Shown: in pieces, positions 24,164-33,156 of the stretch
Numbering within the stretch: the first letter of the stretch is position 1
Layout: every line of letters starts with the position of its first letter
Origin: Desulfovibrio sp.
Lineage (GTDB): Bacteria > Desulfobacterota > Desulfovibrionia > Desulfovibrionales > Desulfovibrionaceae
Assembly (NCBI GenBank): GCA_031280915.1
Contig: JAITGC010000038.1
Coordinates: 1 to 44,162 of the forward strand
DNA: 44,162 bases
Direction: 5' to 3'
The notes under the pieces: model-generated
Seen by the model: only the letters and a program-made list of their open reading frames with translations
Databases searched by the model: none
What the model was told of the DNA's origin: nothing
Translations under genes and position numbers: made by a program

Positions 24164-24238
24164 AATTTGTCCCTGTCCCTTGCGTTGCTTGTGATTGTTA
24201 TGGCTTTTTCACGAGTCGCCCCCGACGCGCGGAGATGT

Positions 24239-24889
24239 TCACAGGCCCAGTTGGGAAAGCATGTCGTCAATGGCGCCCTGGGAACAGCCCTTGGCGTCCG
24301 GTCCCTTGAGGACGGATGCCTGCCCGTGGCCACCGCGAAGATTTTCCACAGCCTTTTCGGCCTCGTCACGCAAAGAGGCCGCATCGCGTGCCGGGTCTTT
24401 TTCCGCCCCTTCCATCATCAGGCCGGAGGAAACATACAGTTCCACAACACGGCGCTCTATCTGGCCCAAGGCGTTGACCGCCTTCTTGATCCTCTGGCCC
24501 GTGATGTCCTGAAAACTCAAAGCCGTCAGCAAGGCCGTCAAATCCTCTCCCCAAAGGGCGTTGATTTCCTCCAGGCGTCGCTTTCCGGCTTTCGTCGCCC
24601 GGCCGGAGCGCATCCGCTCCAGTATGGCCGCGCTTTCCGCCTGAAGCTCCAGATGCTTTTCCACAATTTCCATGATGGACATGGCCGCGCTTTCCGTGGT
24701 TTTCAACACCTCCCCGAGTTGGGCCGAGGCTTCGTGAAACAGGACGTCCGTGGCCGGCCCGGACGAAACATCGCCCTCGCCGCCTTCGCCGGAGGAAGCT
24801 GCGGAAATCCGCCGGTAAATATCCTTGAGGCCCTGGCGCATGACGGAGTTAAGCTCTTTGTACACCGTCTCCTTTGACTGTTCGGACAT
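24239..24889 (-). CDS. cheZ: CheZ family chemotaxis phosphatase
   Basis: A 216-residue, mainly helical protein. SFQDITGQRIKK at about 125-136 is the CheZ active site motif, with Asp128 and the catalytic Gln132 spaced as D-x3-Q. The C-terminal QGAIDDMLSQLGL matches the tethered CheY-binding helix. Between them lies a flexible acidic stretch. It should dephosphorylate CheY-P at the motor or receptor array and reset the swimming signal. The start is the ATG at 24889 (MSEQSKE); an in-frame TTG lies two codons upstream. No other che or fla genes are in the window, so it is separated from the main motility clusters. Confidence 0.85.
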   Translation of the reverse strand: MSEQSKETVYKELNSVMRQGLKDIYRRISAASSGEGGEGDVSSGPATDVLFHEASAQLGEVLKTTESAAMSIMEIVEKHLELQAESAAILERMRSGRATKAGKRRLEEINALWGEDLTALLTALSFQDITGQRIKKAVNALGQIERRVVELYVSSGLMMEGAEKDPARDAASLRDEAEKAVENLRGGHGQASVLKGPDAKGCSQGAIDDMLSQLGL

Positions 24890-24970
24890 GACCAACCCGC
24901 CTTGTGGGATTTGCGGCCGCGACGCGGGGCTTGGCCCAAGGGGCCGCCGCGCGCGGGCCGTTTGGCAAAC

Positions 24971-25984
24971 TCACTTGTTTGTCTTCAAAAAAGTTTTGGC
25001 GCGCGCCGCTTCGGGAGATTTGGGATATTTCTTGACAAGTTCCTGCATCCTGGCCGTGGCCGCCGCCTTCTGATTGAGTTTACTGAAGCATATGCCCTGT
25101 TTTAAATACGCGCCCGGAGCGGAAGAAGACGAGGGATGCTTCTTGATGACCACATCATAGGCCAGGGCCGCGTCGGCGAACTGATTGCGCTGAAACTGAC
25201 ATTCCGCCAGGTAGAACTGCGCTTCGGGAATCAGATTGTGCGAGGGATAATTTTTGAGAAAATCGTTGAAGGAGCGTTGCGCCTCGGTATAGTTCCGGGC
25301 ATTGTAGGCATTGACGCCGGAATCGAACAATGCCAGGGAAACATCCTTCTTGGGGGCCTGCGGAGGAGGAGCGGGGCGCGGCGAGGGCTGGCCCCATGTG
25401 CCGTCCGCCCCGGGCCCCTGGGCTGTCTGCCGGGTTTGCTGGGCGGCGCCTCCCTGATAGGGCAGCGTCCCTTCCGGCGCGGCGGCCCCGGAGGAGGACG
25501 GGCCGGGCAGGGCAGGGTCGCCGTACGTCGGCAGAGAATTGCGCGCATCGTGAGGAGCGGCCGCAAGTCCGGACGAAACGCCCGTCAGGGCAATACCCGC
25601 AGAATCCGCTTCCTGCCCGTCCGGTTGAACCGGTTGGGCAGGTTGGCCCGGTTGATCGAGGTCGAGATTCAGGGCCATGCGGTCGTCTATCTGGCGCAGG
25701 GCCGCATCCTGCCGGTTTACGCGCTCCATGAGGGCGCGCGCCCCTCCGGCGCTCTGCAGGTCGTCTATCTGGCCCCTGAGATGGCTGATTTCCGCGCGCA
25801 GGGCCTGCACCTCGTTCTGCATGTCGGCCTGGGCCGGCTGAAGCTGCTGCAACTGCGCGTTTTGCTGCCGCACCTGCTGTTCCAGATCGCGGCTCTCGAC
25901 GGCGGAGGAGGACTGGAAGCAGGCGTTGAGGATGAAGGCCATGCCCAGAAGGGCGGAGCCAAGGAAAAAACGGCGTGTTTTCAT
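24971..25984 (-). CDS. cpoB: CpoB/YbgF-like Tol-Pal associated TPR lipoprotein
   Basis: A 337-residue exported protein. It starts MKTRRFFLGSALLGMAFILN and has a lipobox LNAC, so unlike E. coli CpoB it is likely lipidated. A coiled-coil region (about 33-95, rich in Gln: LEQQVRQQNAQLQQLQ) is followed by a Pro/Gln/Gly-rich linker to about 215. Three TPR-like repeats at the C-terminus include FDSGVNAYNARNYTEAQRSF and AQFYLAECQFQRNQFADAAL. Family members coordinate outer-membrane constriction with peptidoglycan synthesis. GGGAGG at 7 bases before 25984 supports the start. No tol or pal genes are visible here, so the assignment rests on domain order alone. Confidence 0.78.
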   Translation of the reverse strand: MKTRRFFLGSALLGMAFILNACFQSSSAVESRDLEQQVRQQNAQLQQLQPAQADMQNEVQALRAEISHLRGQIDDLQSAGGARALMERVNRQDAALRQIDDRMALNLDLDQPGQPAQPVQPDGQEADSAGIALTGVSSGLAAAPHDARNSLPTYGDPALPGPSSSGAAAPEGTLPYQGGAAQQTRQTAQGPGADGTWGQPSPRPAPPPQAPKKDVSLALFDSGVNAYNARNYTEAQRSFNDFLKNYPSHNLIPEAQFYLAECQFQRNQFADAALAYDVVIKKHPSSSSAPGAYLKQGICFSKLNQKAAATARMQELVKKYPKSPEAARAKTFLKTNK

Positions 25985-26070
25985 AAAACAACCTCCCGCT
26001 GTAATGCTAGCACACCGCAAGGATCGCTTGCAACGCAAAATATGACCGCGTTCCGGATTTCCGCCGGTTT

Positions 26071-26298
26071 TCACCGCTTATGGGGAAATGTTCCGGGGGC
26101 CTGTTTCCGCAAGGCCGTTTTCCGGCCGGCGAAAATATAGACAAGGCCGCCGATGACCGGCACAAAAACCACCAGTACAAGCCAAAGGGCCCGCCGCTGG
26201 GGATCTGCAAACTCATGGGCCCAGATATGCCGTATGCTCCAGAATGTGGGCAGCATGGGCACAAGGGCCGCCGCCGCGTGCCACCAGGCGAACGTCAC
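26071..26298 (-). CDS. PLDc_N-domain small membrane protein
   Basis: About 75 residues with two membrane helices (AAAALVPMLPTFW and LWLVLVVFVPVIGGLVYIF) joined by a loop HIWAHEFADPQRRA. This is the pattern of the phospholipase D nuclease N-terminal (PLDc_N) domain found as a stand-alone small protein. The start is taken as GTG at 26298, which overlaps the lspA stop in a GTGA arrangement; the longer open frame to 26349 would run into lspA. Function unknown. It is the last gene of ileS-lspA-PLDc_N. Confidence 0.65.
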   Translation of the reverse strand: MTFAWWHAAAALVPMLPTFWSIRHIWAHEFADPQRRALWLVLVVFVPVIGGLVYIFAGRKTALRKQAPGTFPHKR

Positions 26299-26804
26299 GG
26301 ATTTGCCCTCCCGGACCGTTGCTCGGGCCCCTCGGCTCCCTTGCGCCACATCAGAAAACAGACAATGGCCGCCCCGGAGCAGATGGCCGCGTCGGCCACG
26401 TTAAAGGCGGGCCAGTGCCAGCCTCCAAGATGAAAATCCAGAAAATCCACCACGGCCCTGAAGCGCAGCCGATCCGCCAGATTGCCCAGAGCGCCGCCCA
26501 GGATGCAGCCCAGGCCCACGAAAAAAGCAGGCCCGCCGCGCGCCTCGCGCGCCAAGGCCAGTATGGCCCCCGCCGCCGCAATGGTGGCCGCGAGAAAAAG
26601 CCAGAACTGCCATTCAATGTCCGGCCGGTTCAGAAAGCCAAAGGCCGCGCCGCGATTGCGTATGTTGACCAGGTCAAAAAAACCGGGAATCACCACAATG
26701 GCGCCATACTTCGGCAGGATGGACATAATCCACCACTTGCTGACCTGATCCAGCACCAGAACCAGAGCGGCCGCACCACCCAGCGTTTTGTAGCGGCGAG
26801 ACAT
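26295..26804 (-). CDS. lspA: Signal peptidase II (lipoprotein signal peptidase)
   Basis: A 169-residue aspartyl protease with four membrane helices. NIRNRGAAFGFL, GGALGNLADRLRFRAVVDFL (first catalytic Asp in GNLADR) and FNVADAAI (second catalytic Asp) are the conserved boxes. It removes the signal peptide from prolipoproteins such as the cpoB product and the lipoprotein at 2726. The ATG is 1 base after the ileS stop, so expression is coupled to ileS; the ileS-lspA pair is common in proteobacteria. The C-terminus is a little longer than usual. Confidence 0.93.
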   Translation of the reverse strand: MSRRYKTLGGAAALVLVLDQVSKWWIMSILPKYGAIVVIPGFFDLVNIRNRGAAFGFLNRPDIEWQFWLFLAATIAAAGAILALAREARGGPAFFVGLGCILGGALGNLADRLRFRAVVDFLDFHLGGWHWPAFNVADAAICSGAAIVCFLMWRKGAEGPEQRSGRANP

Positions 26805-26805
26805 G

Positions 26806-29634
26806 TCAGGCGGCTGTGCCGCATCCTTTCAACACCGCGACGCAGCGCGGGCAGAGGGCCGGATGCGCCGCGTCGCGGCCCAGTTCCGTACTGTATATCC
26901 AGCACCGCCCGCATTTGTCGCCCAACGCTTTTTCCACCGTGACGGCCAGCCCTTCCACCTCGGGGGCGGCAAAGGCCGGGGCGGGCGCTTCGGCCAAAGG
27001 GGCCGTCCGCAGTTGGGAAACTATGCAAAAGGCGCGCAAGTCCGTATTCAATTCCCTGATCCGCCGTTCCAGGTCGTCAGAGACGTACAGCGTCACCCGC
27101 GTGTCCAGGGAGTGGCCGACACGCCCGTCCCGGCGGAGTTCCTCAATGGCCGCCGTCACCACACCGCGCGCGGCCAGGAGCCTGTCCCAACTTTCCCGGC
27201 TCCGGGCATCCAGCATATATTGGCCGACGGCAAGGGGAGGCAGGGCGAAAACCGTTGTTTTCCCTTCACGCAGGGCGGGCGGAATGTGGCCGAAAATCTC
27301 CTCGGCCGTGAAAGAGAGCACAGGGGCCATGTCCCTGACCAGAAAGGAGAGAATGCGCCACAGAGCCGTCTGCGCCGAGCGGCGCGGCAGGCCGTCGGCC
27401 CCTTCCGCGTAGAGGCGATCCTTGACAATATCCAGATACACGGCGGAAAGATCCGTCACGCAGTAATTGTGCAGGCAGTGGTAGACCTTGTGAAATTCAA
27501 ATCCCGTATAGGCTTCCTGCACGCGCTCGTGCACGCGGGCCGCCGCGTCAAGGACAAAACGATCCAGAGGGGCGAGTTCGGCCAGAGGCACAAGGGCCTG
27601 GGGGGTAAAATCCGCAAGATTGCCTAGGAGAAAACGGCAGGTGTTGCGGATGCGGCGGTAGGCGTCCACAAGGCGGTTCAAAATCTGCTCGGAAATGCGG
27701 ATGTCTTCCCGGTAATCCACTGAGGAAACCCAGAGCCGCACAATCTCGGAGCCGAATTTTTCAATCAGTTCCTGGGGGGCGATGACATTGCCCACGGATT
27801 TGGACATCTTGCGCCCTTCGCCGTCCACCACATAGCCGTGGGTCAGCACGGCCTTGTACGGCGCGCCGCCTCGCGTGCCCGCGCAGGCCAGGAGGGAGGA
27901 ATGGAACCAGCCCCGATGCTGATCGGAACCTTCCAGATACATATCCGCGGGAAAGCGCAACTCCGGGCGTTGCTCCAGCACAGCGGCGAAACTGGTGCCG
28001 GAATCAAACCAGACGTCCAGGATGTCCGTCTCCCGCTTCCAGCGGCTTGCCCCGCAGTGCGGGCAGGCAAGGCCCCTGGGCGCGATATCGGCCATGTCGG
28101 CCTCATACCAGTAGTCACAGCCGGCGGGATGCCCGGCGAAACGCTCCGCCATGTCATGCATCCAGGCGGGGTCATTCCAGGCTTCTCCGCAGTTTTCGCA
28201 GAGCAAAGCCATAATGGGCACGCCCCACTGCCGCTGGCGCGAGATGCACCAGTCCGGCCGGGATTCTATCATGTTGTGGATGCGCTCCCCGCCCCAGGCG
28301 GGAATCCAGCGCACATCGTTGTTGATGAGTTCAAGGGCGCGCCGCCGCAGGCCGTTTTTTTCCATGCTGATGAACCACTGGGTGGTGGCGCGGAAAATAA
28401 CGGGATTTTTGCACCGCCAGCAATGCGGATAGGAGTGGGTCAGCCCGCCCCGCCAGAGCAGGGCGCCGGCTTCCTCCAGTTTTTCCACCACCCGCGGATT
28501 GGCCTCCATGACGTTCAGGCCGGCGAAAAAAGGCACTGTGGGCAAAAAACAGCCCGCGTCGTCCAGGGGGGAGTATATGTCCAGCCCGTATTTCAGGCCG
28601 ATTTCATAGTCCTCCCGCCCGTGGCCCGGCGCCGTGTGCACGCAGCCCGTACCCGCGTCCAGGGCCACATGAAGGCCCAGGGTCAGGGGCGACGGCCTGT
28701 CATAAAAAGGATGCCGGGCGGCCAGCCCTTCCAGCTGCGCGCCGGCGGCGCGGCCCAGCACACGCGGGTTCTCCCAGCCGAAAATCCCGGCGCAGAACCC
28801 AAGGCGCTCCTCGGCGAGCAGATATTGCCCGCCGCCGGCTTCCACCAGCGCGTACTCAAATTCCGGGTGCAGGCAGACGGCCATATTATCCGGCAATGTC
28901 CAGGGGGTTGTGGTCCAGATGACCACGTGGGCCCTGCTGGGGTCGGCCTGGGGAAAAATCCGCGCGAGTCCGGCATCCGCCAGGGGAAAGGCGACATAGA
29001 CGGAGGGGGATGCGTGGTCGTGGTACTCCACTTCCGCCTCGGCAAGGGCCGTACGGCAGGAGCAGCACCAGTAAATGGGCTTCTTGTCGCGCACTACGCC
29101 GCCCTTTTCAACAAAGCGGGCCAGTTCCCGCGCGGTGGCCGCCTCGTAGGCCGGGTCCATGCTCAGGTAGGGGGCCCGCCAGGCGGCGAACACGCCCAGA
29201 CGCCTGAATTCCTCGCGCTGCACGTCAATCCATTGGGCGGCATATTCCCGGCAGAGACGGCGCACGGCGGCGGGCGGCAATGTCCGCTTCTTCTCCTTCA
29301 GGCCCTGCTCCACCTTGTGTTCAATGGGCAGGCCGTGGCAATCCCATCCCGGCACGTAGCGGGCCGCCTGACCCTGCATGTTGCGGGACTTGACGATAAT
29401 GTCCTTGAGTATCTTGTTGAGGGCCGTGCCCAGATGAATGTGGCCGTTGGCGTAAGGCGGCCCGTCGTGCAGAATGTATGCGCCCAGGCCCCGGGCCTGG
29501 GCCGCGGCCGTCATGGCCTCGTAGGCTCCGATCTCTTCCCATTGCCGGATAATTTCCGGTTCGCGCCGCACCAGATTCGCCTTCATGGGAAAATCCGTCC
29601 GCGGCAAATTCAGCGTCGCTTTGTAGTCGCTCAT
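26806..29634 (-). CDS. ileS: Isoleucyl-tRNA synthetase
   Basis: A 942-residue class Ia synthetase. [19 protein letters not shown] holds the HIGH box and [10 protein letters not shown] the KMSKS loop. The C-terminal zinc site is built from CGRC and CPRC (near [12 protein letters not shown] and PALCPRC). It charges tRNA-Ile and edits valine. The start at 29634 ([11 protein letters not shown]) matches the usual N-terminus; the frame is open to 29658. A sigma-70-like promoter lies at 29795-29822. The gene is followed by lspA at 1 base. A long palindromic repeat occupies the leader. Confidence 0.96.
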   Translation of the reverse strand: MSDYKATLNLPRTDFPMKANLVRREPEIIRQWEEIGAYEAMTAAAQARGLGAYILHDGPPYANGHIHLGTALNKILKDIIVKSRNMQGQAARYVPGWDCHGLPIEHKVEQGLKEKKRTLPPAAVRRLCREYAAQWIDVQREEFRRLGVFAAWRAPYLSMDPAYEAATARELARFVEKGGVVRDKKPIYWCCSCRTALAEAEVEYHDHASPSVYVAFPLADAGLARIFPQADPSRAHVVIWTTTPWTLPDNMAVCLHPEFEYALVEAGGGQYLLAEERLGFCAGIFGWENPRVLGRAAGAQLEGLAARHPFYDRPSPLTLGLHVALDAGTGCVHTAPGHGREDYEIGLKYGLDIYSPLDDAGCFLPTVPFFAGLNVMEANPRVVEKLEEAGALLWRGGLTHSYPHCWRCKNPVIFRATTQWFISMEKNGLRRRALELINNDVRWIPAWGGERIHNMIESRPDWCISRQRQWGVPIMALLCENCGEAWNDPAWMHDMAERFAGHPAGCDYWYEADMADIAPRGLACPHCGASRWKRETDILDVWFDSGTSFAAVLEQRPELRFPADMYLEGSDQHRGWFHSSLLACAGTRGGAPYKAVLTHGYVVDGEGRKMSKSVGNVIAPQELIEKFGSEIVRLWVSSVDYREDIRISEQILNRLVDAYRRIRNTCRFLLGNLADFTPQALVPLAELAPLDRFVLDAAARVHERVQEAYTGFEFHKVYHCLHNYCVTDLSAVYLDIVKDRLYAEGADGLPRRSAQTALWRILSFLVRDMAPVLSFTAEEIFGHIPPALREGKTTVFALPPLAVGQYMLDARSRESWDRLLAARGVVTAAIEELRRDGRVGHSLDTRVTLYVSDDLERRIRELNTDLRAFCIVSQLRTAPLAEAPAPAFAAPEVEGLAVTVEKALGDKCGRCWIYSTELGRDAAHPALCPRCVAVLKGCGTAA

Positions 29635-29654
29635 GCCTGATTCCCGTAACTGGA

Positions 29655-29742
29655 GCATTTCAACGTTATAGCATGTTCACTTTGAAATGCCTGCTTGACG
29701 GCGAAGCACGTTCGCCTCGCAAGCATTTCAGTGAAATTGCTC
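29655..29742. repeat. Compound palindromic repeat copy d (full-length element)
   Basis: The most complete copy of the repeat family. GCATTTCAA (29655-29663) pairs with TTGAAATGC (29682-29690). TGAAATGCCTGC pairs imperfectly with GCAAGCATTTCA (29719-29730) as an outer stem. GGCGAA...TTCGCC (29700-29715) forms the central hairpin. The right end, GTGAAATTGCTC, is the reverse complement of the GAGCAATTTCAC form seen at other loci. The whole unit is an imperfect palindrome of about 75-90 bases. Confidence 0.7.
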
Positions 29743-29794
29743 TAAAAAACACGCCGCAGGACTTTGCCCATCGGCAAAAATTTCAAAGTAAGGT

Positions 29795-29822
29795 AGTATG
29801 CTGAAAACCGGCGCAAAGTCAA
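29795..29822 (-). promoter_or_regulatory. Probable sigma-70 promoter of ileS
   Basis: On the minus strand TTGACT (29822-29817) and CATACT (29800-29795) are separated by 16 bases. The resulting leader of about 155 bases would contain the compound palindromic repeat. Confidence 0.4.
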
Positions 29823-29883
29823 GACGCGCCGCCCTGCCGGGCAGCGTTAAAAGCCGCTCGGAATTTGATTATTGAGATGGCTT

Positions 29884-30726
29884 CTATGGCATTTTCACTT
29901 TGAAATGCTTGCTTGACGGCGAAGCACGTTCGCTTTTCGGCGGCCGTGCCAGCATATCCTCCAGACGCGCCACGGCTTCGCCGCCGTCCTCGCCCCGCTG
30001 CGCGGCAAAATGCGGCAAATTTTCCACCGCATCGCAGGGCCGCAGATAGGCCGGCTCAATATCCCCGTCAAAATATTCGCCATGCCGGGCCTGTATGCGC
30101 AGGGCGGCCGCAACGGGATTTGCGCATTCCGGCGCAAGGACAATCCGCTCTCCGCATGCTTCAAAAACGAAAGCATTCCGCGCAAGGCCGCTGCCGCACA
30201 TATACACGGGCAGACGGCCACGCCAGAGAGACAGCGCGTCCGCCAGGGCTTCGCGCGGCGTGAGCAGCCGCGTCTCGTGCAGCGGCCACGGCGGTATTTC
30301 CGGGCCAAGGGACACAAAGGGACAAAAATGGACAAGATCGCGGCGGGCATGGGTGACAACGGCTATGCGCGCCTCAAAGGGCAGACGGCGGTTTACGGCA
30401 ACAGTGGCGGCCAGGGATTGCAGGTAGTTCAGGCCCGCCAGACGCGCCCGTCCGGCGCGGCGCAGGGCCGCGGCCGTGGTCAGAACAAGCCGGATGCCGG
30501 TAAAGGAACCCGGCCCGTGAACGCAGGCCACCCGGCGAAAATCCCCCGCTTTTATCCCCAGAGCCGCGCATATCTCCCGCAGGGCCGGGGCAAGAATTTC
30601 CGTGCTCCGCCGGGGGAGATTCCATTCCTGAACGCAAAGGGGGACTTCATTGTCGGTGACGACAATCTGCAAAAGCCCCTCGGCCGCGTTCAGGACAAGT
30701 TCCAGGCCGGTGGAATACGCCTTCAC
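29884..30726 (-). CDS. tsaB: tRNA threonylcarbamoyladenosine biosynthesis protein TsaB
   Basis: A 280-residue ASKHA-fold protein. CVHGPGSFTGIRLVLTTAAAL is the characteristic TsaB motif, and EPAYLRP near the C-terminus is also typical. TsaB scaffolds TsaD and TsaE for the t6A37 modification of ANN-decoding tRNAs. The usual N-terminal LAIDTS motif is replaced by LVLNAAEG, a divergence compatible with its non-catalytic role. The last residues (SERASPSSKHFKVKMP) are encoded by a dispersed repeat, so the C-terminus is not ancestral. The start is GTG at 30726, one base after the rseP stop. It ends the pyrH-to-tsaB run. Confidence 0.82.
   Translation of the reverse strand: MKAYSTGLELVLNAAEGLLQIVVTDNEVPLCVQEWNLPRRSTEILAPALREICAALGIKAGDFRRVACVHGPGSFTGIRLVLTTAAALRRAGRARLAGLNYLQSLAATVAVNRRLPFEARIAVVTHARRDLVHFCPFVSLGPEIPPWPLHETRLLTPREALADALSLWRGRLPVYMCGSGLARNAFVFEACGERIVLAPECANPVAAALRIQARHGEYFDGDIEPAYLRPCDAVENLPHFAAQRGEDGGEAVARLEDMLARPPKSERASPSSKHFKVKMP
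29889..29933. repeat. Palindromic repeat copy e, forming the 3' end of tsaB
   Basis: The core GCATTTTCACTTTGAAATGC (29889-29908) is followed by TTGCTTGACGGCGAAGCACG. It is nearly identical to copy d over about 45 bases. It lies inside the tsaB reading frame and encodes its last 15 or so residues. Confidence 0.7.
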
Positions 30727-30727
30727 G

Positions 30728-31828
30728 CTAGCCCGCGCCCTTTACAAGACGCCATATATCGTTGAATGTGGCCAGCAGCATCAGGCAGACCAGCAGGGCA
30801 AGACCCACGCGCACGGCGCAGCCCTGTACCTTTTTTCCCAGAGGGCGCCGGAAGATGGTCTCCCAGAGGCAAAAGACTATCTGCCCGCCGTCCAGCACGG
30901 GAATGGGCAGAAGATTCAAAATGCCCAGATTGACGCTGATCAGCGCCGTAAGGGCAAGCAGACCCGCCAGGCCCTCGTCGGCCTGCGCGCTCACAAGCTG
31001 CATGATCATGATGGGGCCGCCCACCTGATCCAGGGGCACCACCCTCTGCGCCAGTTTGACGAAACTCCGCCAGGTCAGGGAAATCATCCGCCCGGCCTGA
31101 TTCGCCCCCTCCAGGGCGGCGCTCCGGAAATCCAGCGGCCGCACAACCGCCTTGCCCGTGGCCCGCACACCGATGAGCCAGGCGCTTTCCTCTTCGCCGA
31201 AGATGCTCTTGCGCACGGACTGGGAAGGCTGAACAACGACGTTCAAGGTGGTGAAATCCGTCCCGGCCCCGGGTGATGCCGGCCGGGCGATTTCCAGCAG
31301 GAGGGGGCTGCCTCCGCTGCCGTTTATGGCCTCGGCCAATGCGTCCCAACTCTCCACAGAGCCGCCGTTGACGCTGACGATGCGATCCCCGGCCTTCAGG
31401 CCGGCGGCCTCGGCCGGGCTTTTTTCATTGACGGCCCCGACTTCCGGCAGCATGGCTGCCGCTCCCCAGCCGAAGGCCAAAGCCCAGCAGAGCAGCCAGG
31501 CCAGAAGCATGTTGGCCAGAGGGCCGGAGGCGGCCACAAGCAGGCGCTGCCAGGCGGGACGCAGGGAAAAGGACTCTTCCGGGGTAAAACCCTCGGGAAT
31601 TTCCTCATTATCTCCGTCCTCTCCCACCAGACTCACATAGCCGCCAAGGGGAACGAGGGACAGGGCATATTCCGTTTTGCCGCCCTTGAATTTCAGAATT
31701 TTCGGGCCAAAACCCAGGGAAAAGACCGAGACCCCCATGCCGAAGCCACGCGCCACGACAAAATGGCCGAGTTCATGAAAAAATATCAGCCCGCCCAAAA
31801 CAATGATCACGGCGAGAACAGTGGTCAT
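30728..31828 (-). CDS. rseP: RseP family site-2 metalloprotease
   Basis: A 366-residue intramembrane protease. FFHELGHFVVA (His18-His22) provides the HExxH zinc site and NLLPIPVLDGGQI near residue 305 the LDG motif with the third ligand. One PDZ domain lies between (GLKAGDRIVSVNGGSVESWD, about 125-190), compared with two in E. coli RseP. It cleaves membrane-anchored anti-sigma factors or leftover signal peptides. Its ATG overlaps the dxr stop by 4 bases (ATGA), so the genes are translationally coupled. Confidence 0.92.
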   Translation of the reverse strand: MTTVLAVIIVLGGLIFFHELGHFVVARGFGMGVSVFSLGFGPKILKFKGGKTEYALSLVPLGGYVSLVGEDGDNEEIPEGFTPEESFSLRPAWQRLLVAASGPLANMLLAWLLCWALAFGWGAAAMLPEVGAVNEKSPAEAAGLKAGDRIVSVNGGSVESWDALAEAINGSGGSPLLLEIARPASPGAGTDFTTLNVVVQPSQSVRKSIFGEEESAWLIGVRATGKAVVRPLDFRSAALEGANQAGRMISLTWRSFVKLAQRVVPLDQVGGPIMIMQLVSAQADEGLAGLLALTALISVNLGILNLLPIPVLDGGQIVFCLWETIFRRPLGKKVQGCAVRVGLALLVCLMLLATFNDIWRLVKGAG

Positions 31829-33144
31829 TTGCCGCCATCTCCTTCAGCCAGCCGGCACACCGCATCACGGCTGTGACGATCAAGCCGCATGATGCGCAAT
31901 TCAAGGACGCTGACTTCGTTTTTCAGTTCACACATGTCCGCCGCCGCCAGGGCCGGCGTCAGAGACTTGCCCACAGCATCGGGATGAGCCGCGGCGTGGG
32001 CCTCCATGACCGCCCCGATCAGGCGGGGAATGTCCAGAAAGCCGACGGCCCCCCGAAGAAACAGTTCCACAGCGGCTTCATTGGCCGCATTCATGACCAC
32101 GGAAAGCCCGCCGCGTCCGGACAAGGCCCGCCGCGCCAGATCAAGAGCCGGGAAGGCCTCCGGGTCGGCCTCGTGAAAAGTGAGCTGCCCTGTGCGCACC
32201 AGGTCAAGCCCCGGCGCGCCCGAAGGCTTGTTGAGCGGCCAGAGCAGGCAGTTGGCCAAAGCGGCCCGCATGTCCGGCGCGCCCATCTGGGCGAGCAGGG
32301 CGCCGTCTTCAAACTCCACCAGGGAATGCACCACGGACTGCGGATGCACCAGCACGCGAATCCTGGACGGGGGCACCCCATACAGATGAAAGGCCTCTGC
32401 TATTTCCAGGCCCTTATTCATCAAGGTCGCGGAATCTATGCTGATTTTCGTCCCCATGCGCCATATGGGATGCCGGATTGCCTGCCCGGCCGTGACGCTG
32501 GCCAGAGCTTCCCGCCCCTGGCCGAAAAACGGGCCGCCGGATGCCGTCAACAGAAGATGTTCCGCTTCCTGCCCGCGTCCGGCCAGGCACTGGAAAATGG
32601 CGTTGTGCTCGGAGTCCACAGGCAGAATCACGGCCCGCGTACGGCGGCAGATTTCCCGCACCAGATCCCCCGCCAGCACAAGGGATTCCTTGTTGGCCAG
32701 GCAGATGACCTTGCCGGCCAGGGCAGCGGCCAGGGTTCCGGCAAGGCCGGCCCCACCCGACTGGGCCGAGAGAACCGTGCCCGCCTCCGGCAGGGAGGCC
32801 AGTTCCGCATAGCCGGCCGATCCTTCCAGGATGCGCGGCGCGTAGCCCGGGGGCAGCAGTTCCCTGAGCTTGCGCGCGGCCTCCGCCTTCAGCACCGCCA
32901 GGCAGGGTGGACGAAAACGCACCGCCTGCTCCGCCAGCCGCTCCACATTGCCGGCGCAGGACAGACCCGCCACCTCGAATCTGCCGGCATGCCTTTCAAT
33001 GACGTCTAGGGCGCTGCGTCCTATGGAACCCGTGGAACCCAGAATGACCACGCTCCGCGGCCATGTCCGCCGCCACGTTTCAGAAGGCGGCGAGGAAATG
33101 TAGGAAATATTCGGGCCGCCGAGGCCGGGCCAAAGTTCCGCCAT
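31825..33144 (-). CDS. dxr: 1-deoxy-D-xylulose 5-phosphate reductoisomerase
   Basis: A 439-residue enzyme of the MEP isoprenoid pathway. The NADPH motif VVILGSTGSIGRSALDVIE begins at about residue 30. LANKESLVLAGDLV, PVDSEHNAIFQCL and TASGGPFF form the metal and substrate site. The start at 33144 (MAELWPGLG) has GAGGA at 6 bases and gives an N-terminal extension of about 30 residues before the Rossmann motif. An in-frame TTG at 33156 is less likely. The gene lies between cdsA and rseP in a run common to many proteobacteria. Confidence 0.94.
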   Translation of the reverse strand: MAELWPGLGGPNISYISSPPSETWRRTWPRSVVILGSTGSIGRSALDVIERHAGRFEVAGLSCAGNVERLAEQAVRFRPPCLAVLKAEAARKLRELLPPGYAPRILEGSAGYAELASLPEAGTVLSAQSGGAGLAGTLAAALAGKVICLANKESLVLAGDLVREICRRTRAVILPVDSEHNAIFQCLAGRGQEAEHLLLTASGGPFFGQGREALASVTAGQAIRHPIWRMGTKISIDSATLMNKGLEIAEAFHLYGVPPSRIRVLVHPQSVVHSLVEFEDGALLAQMGAPDMRAALANCLLWPLNKPSGAPGLDLVRTGQLTFHEADPEAFPALDLARRALSGRGGLSVVMNAANEAAVELFLRGAVGFLDIPRLIGAVMEAHAAAHPDAVGKSLTPALAAADMCELKNEVSVLELRIMRLDRHSRDAVCRLAEGDGGK

Positions 33145-33156
33145 GCCTGTCCTCAA

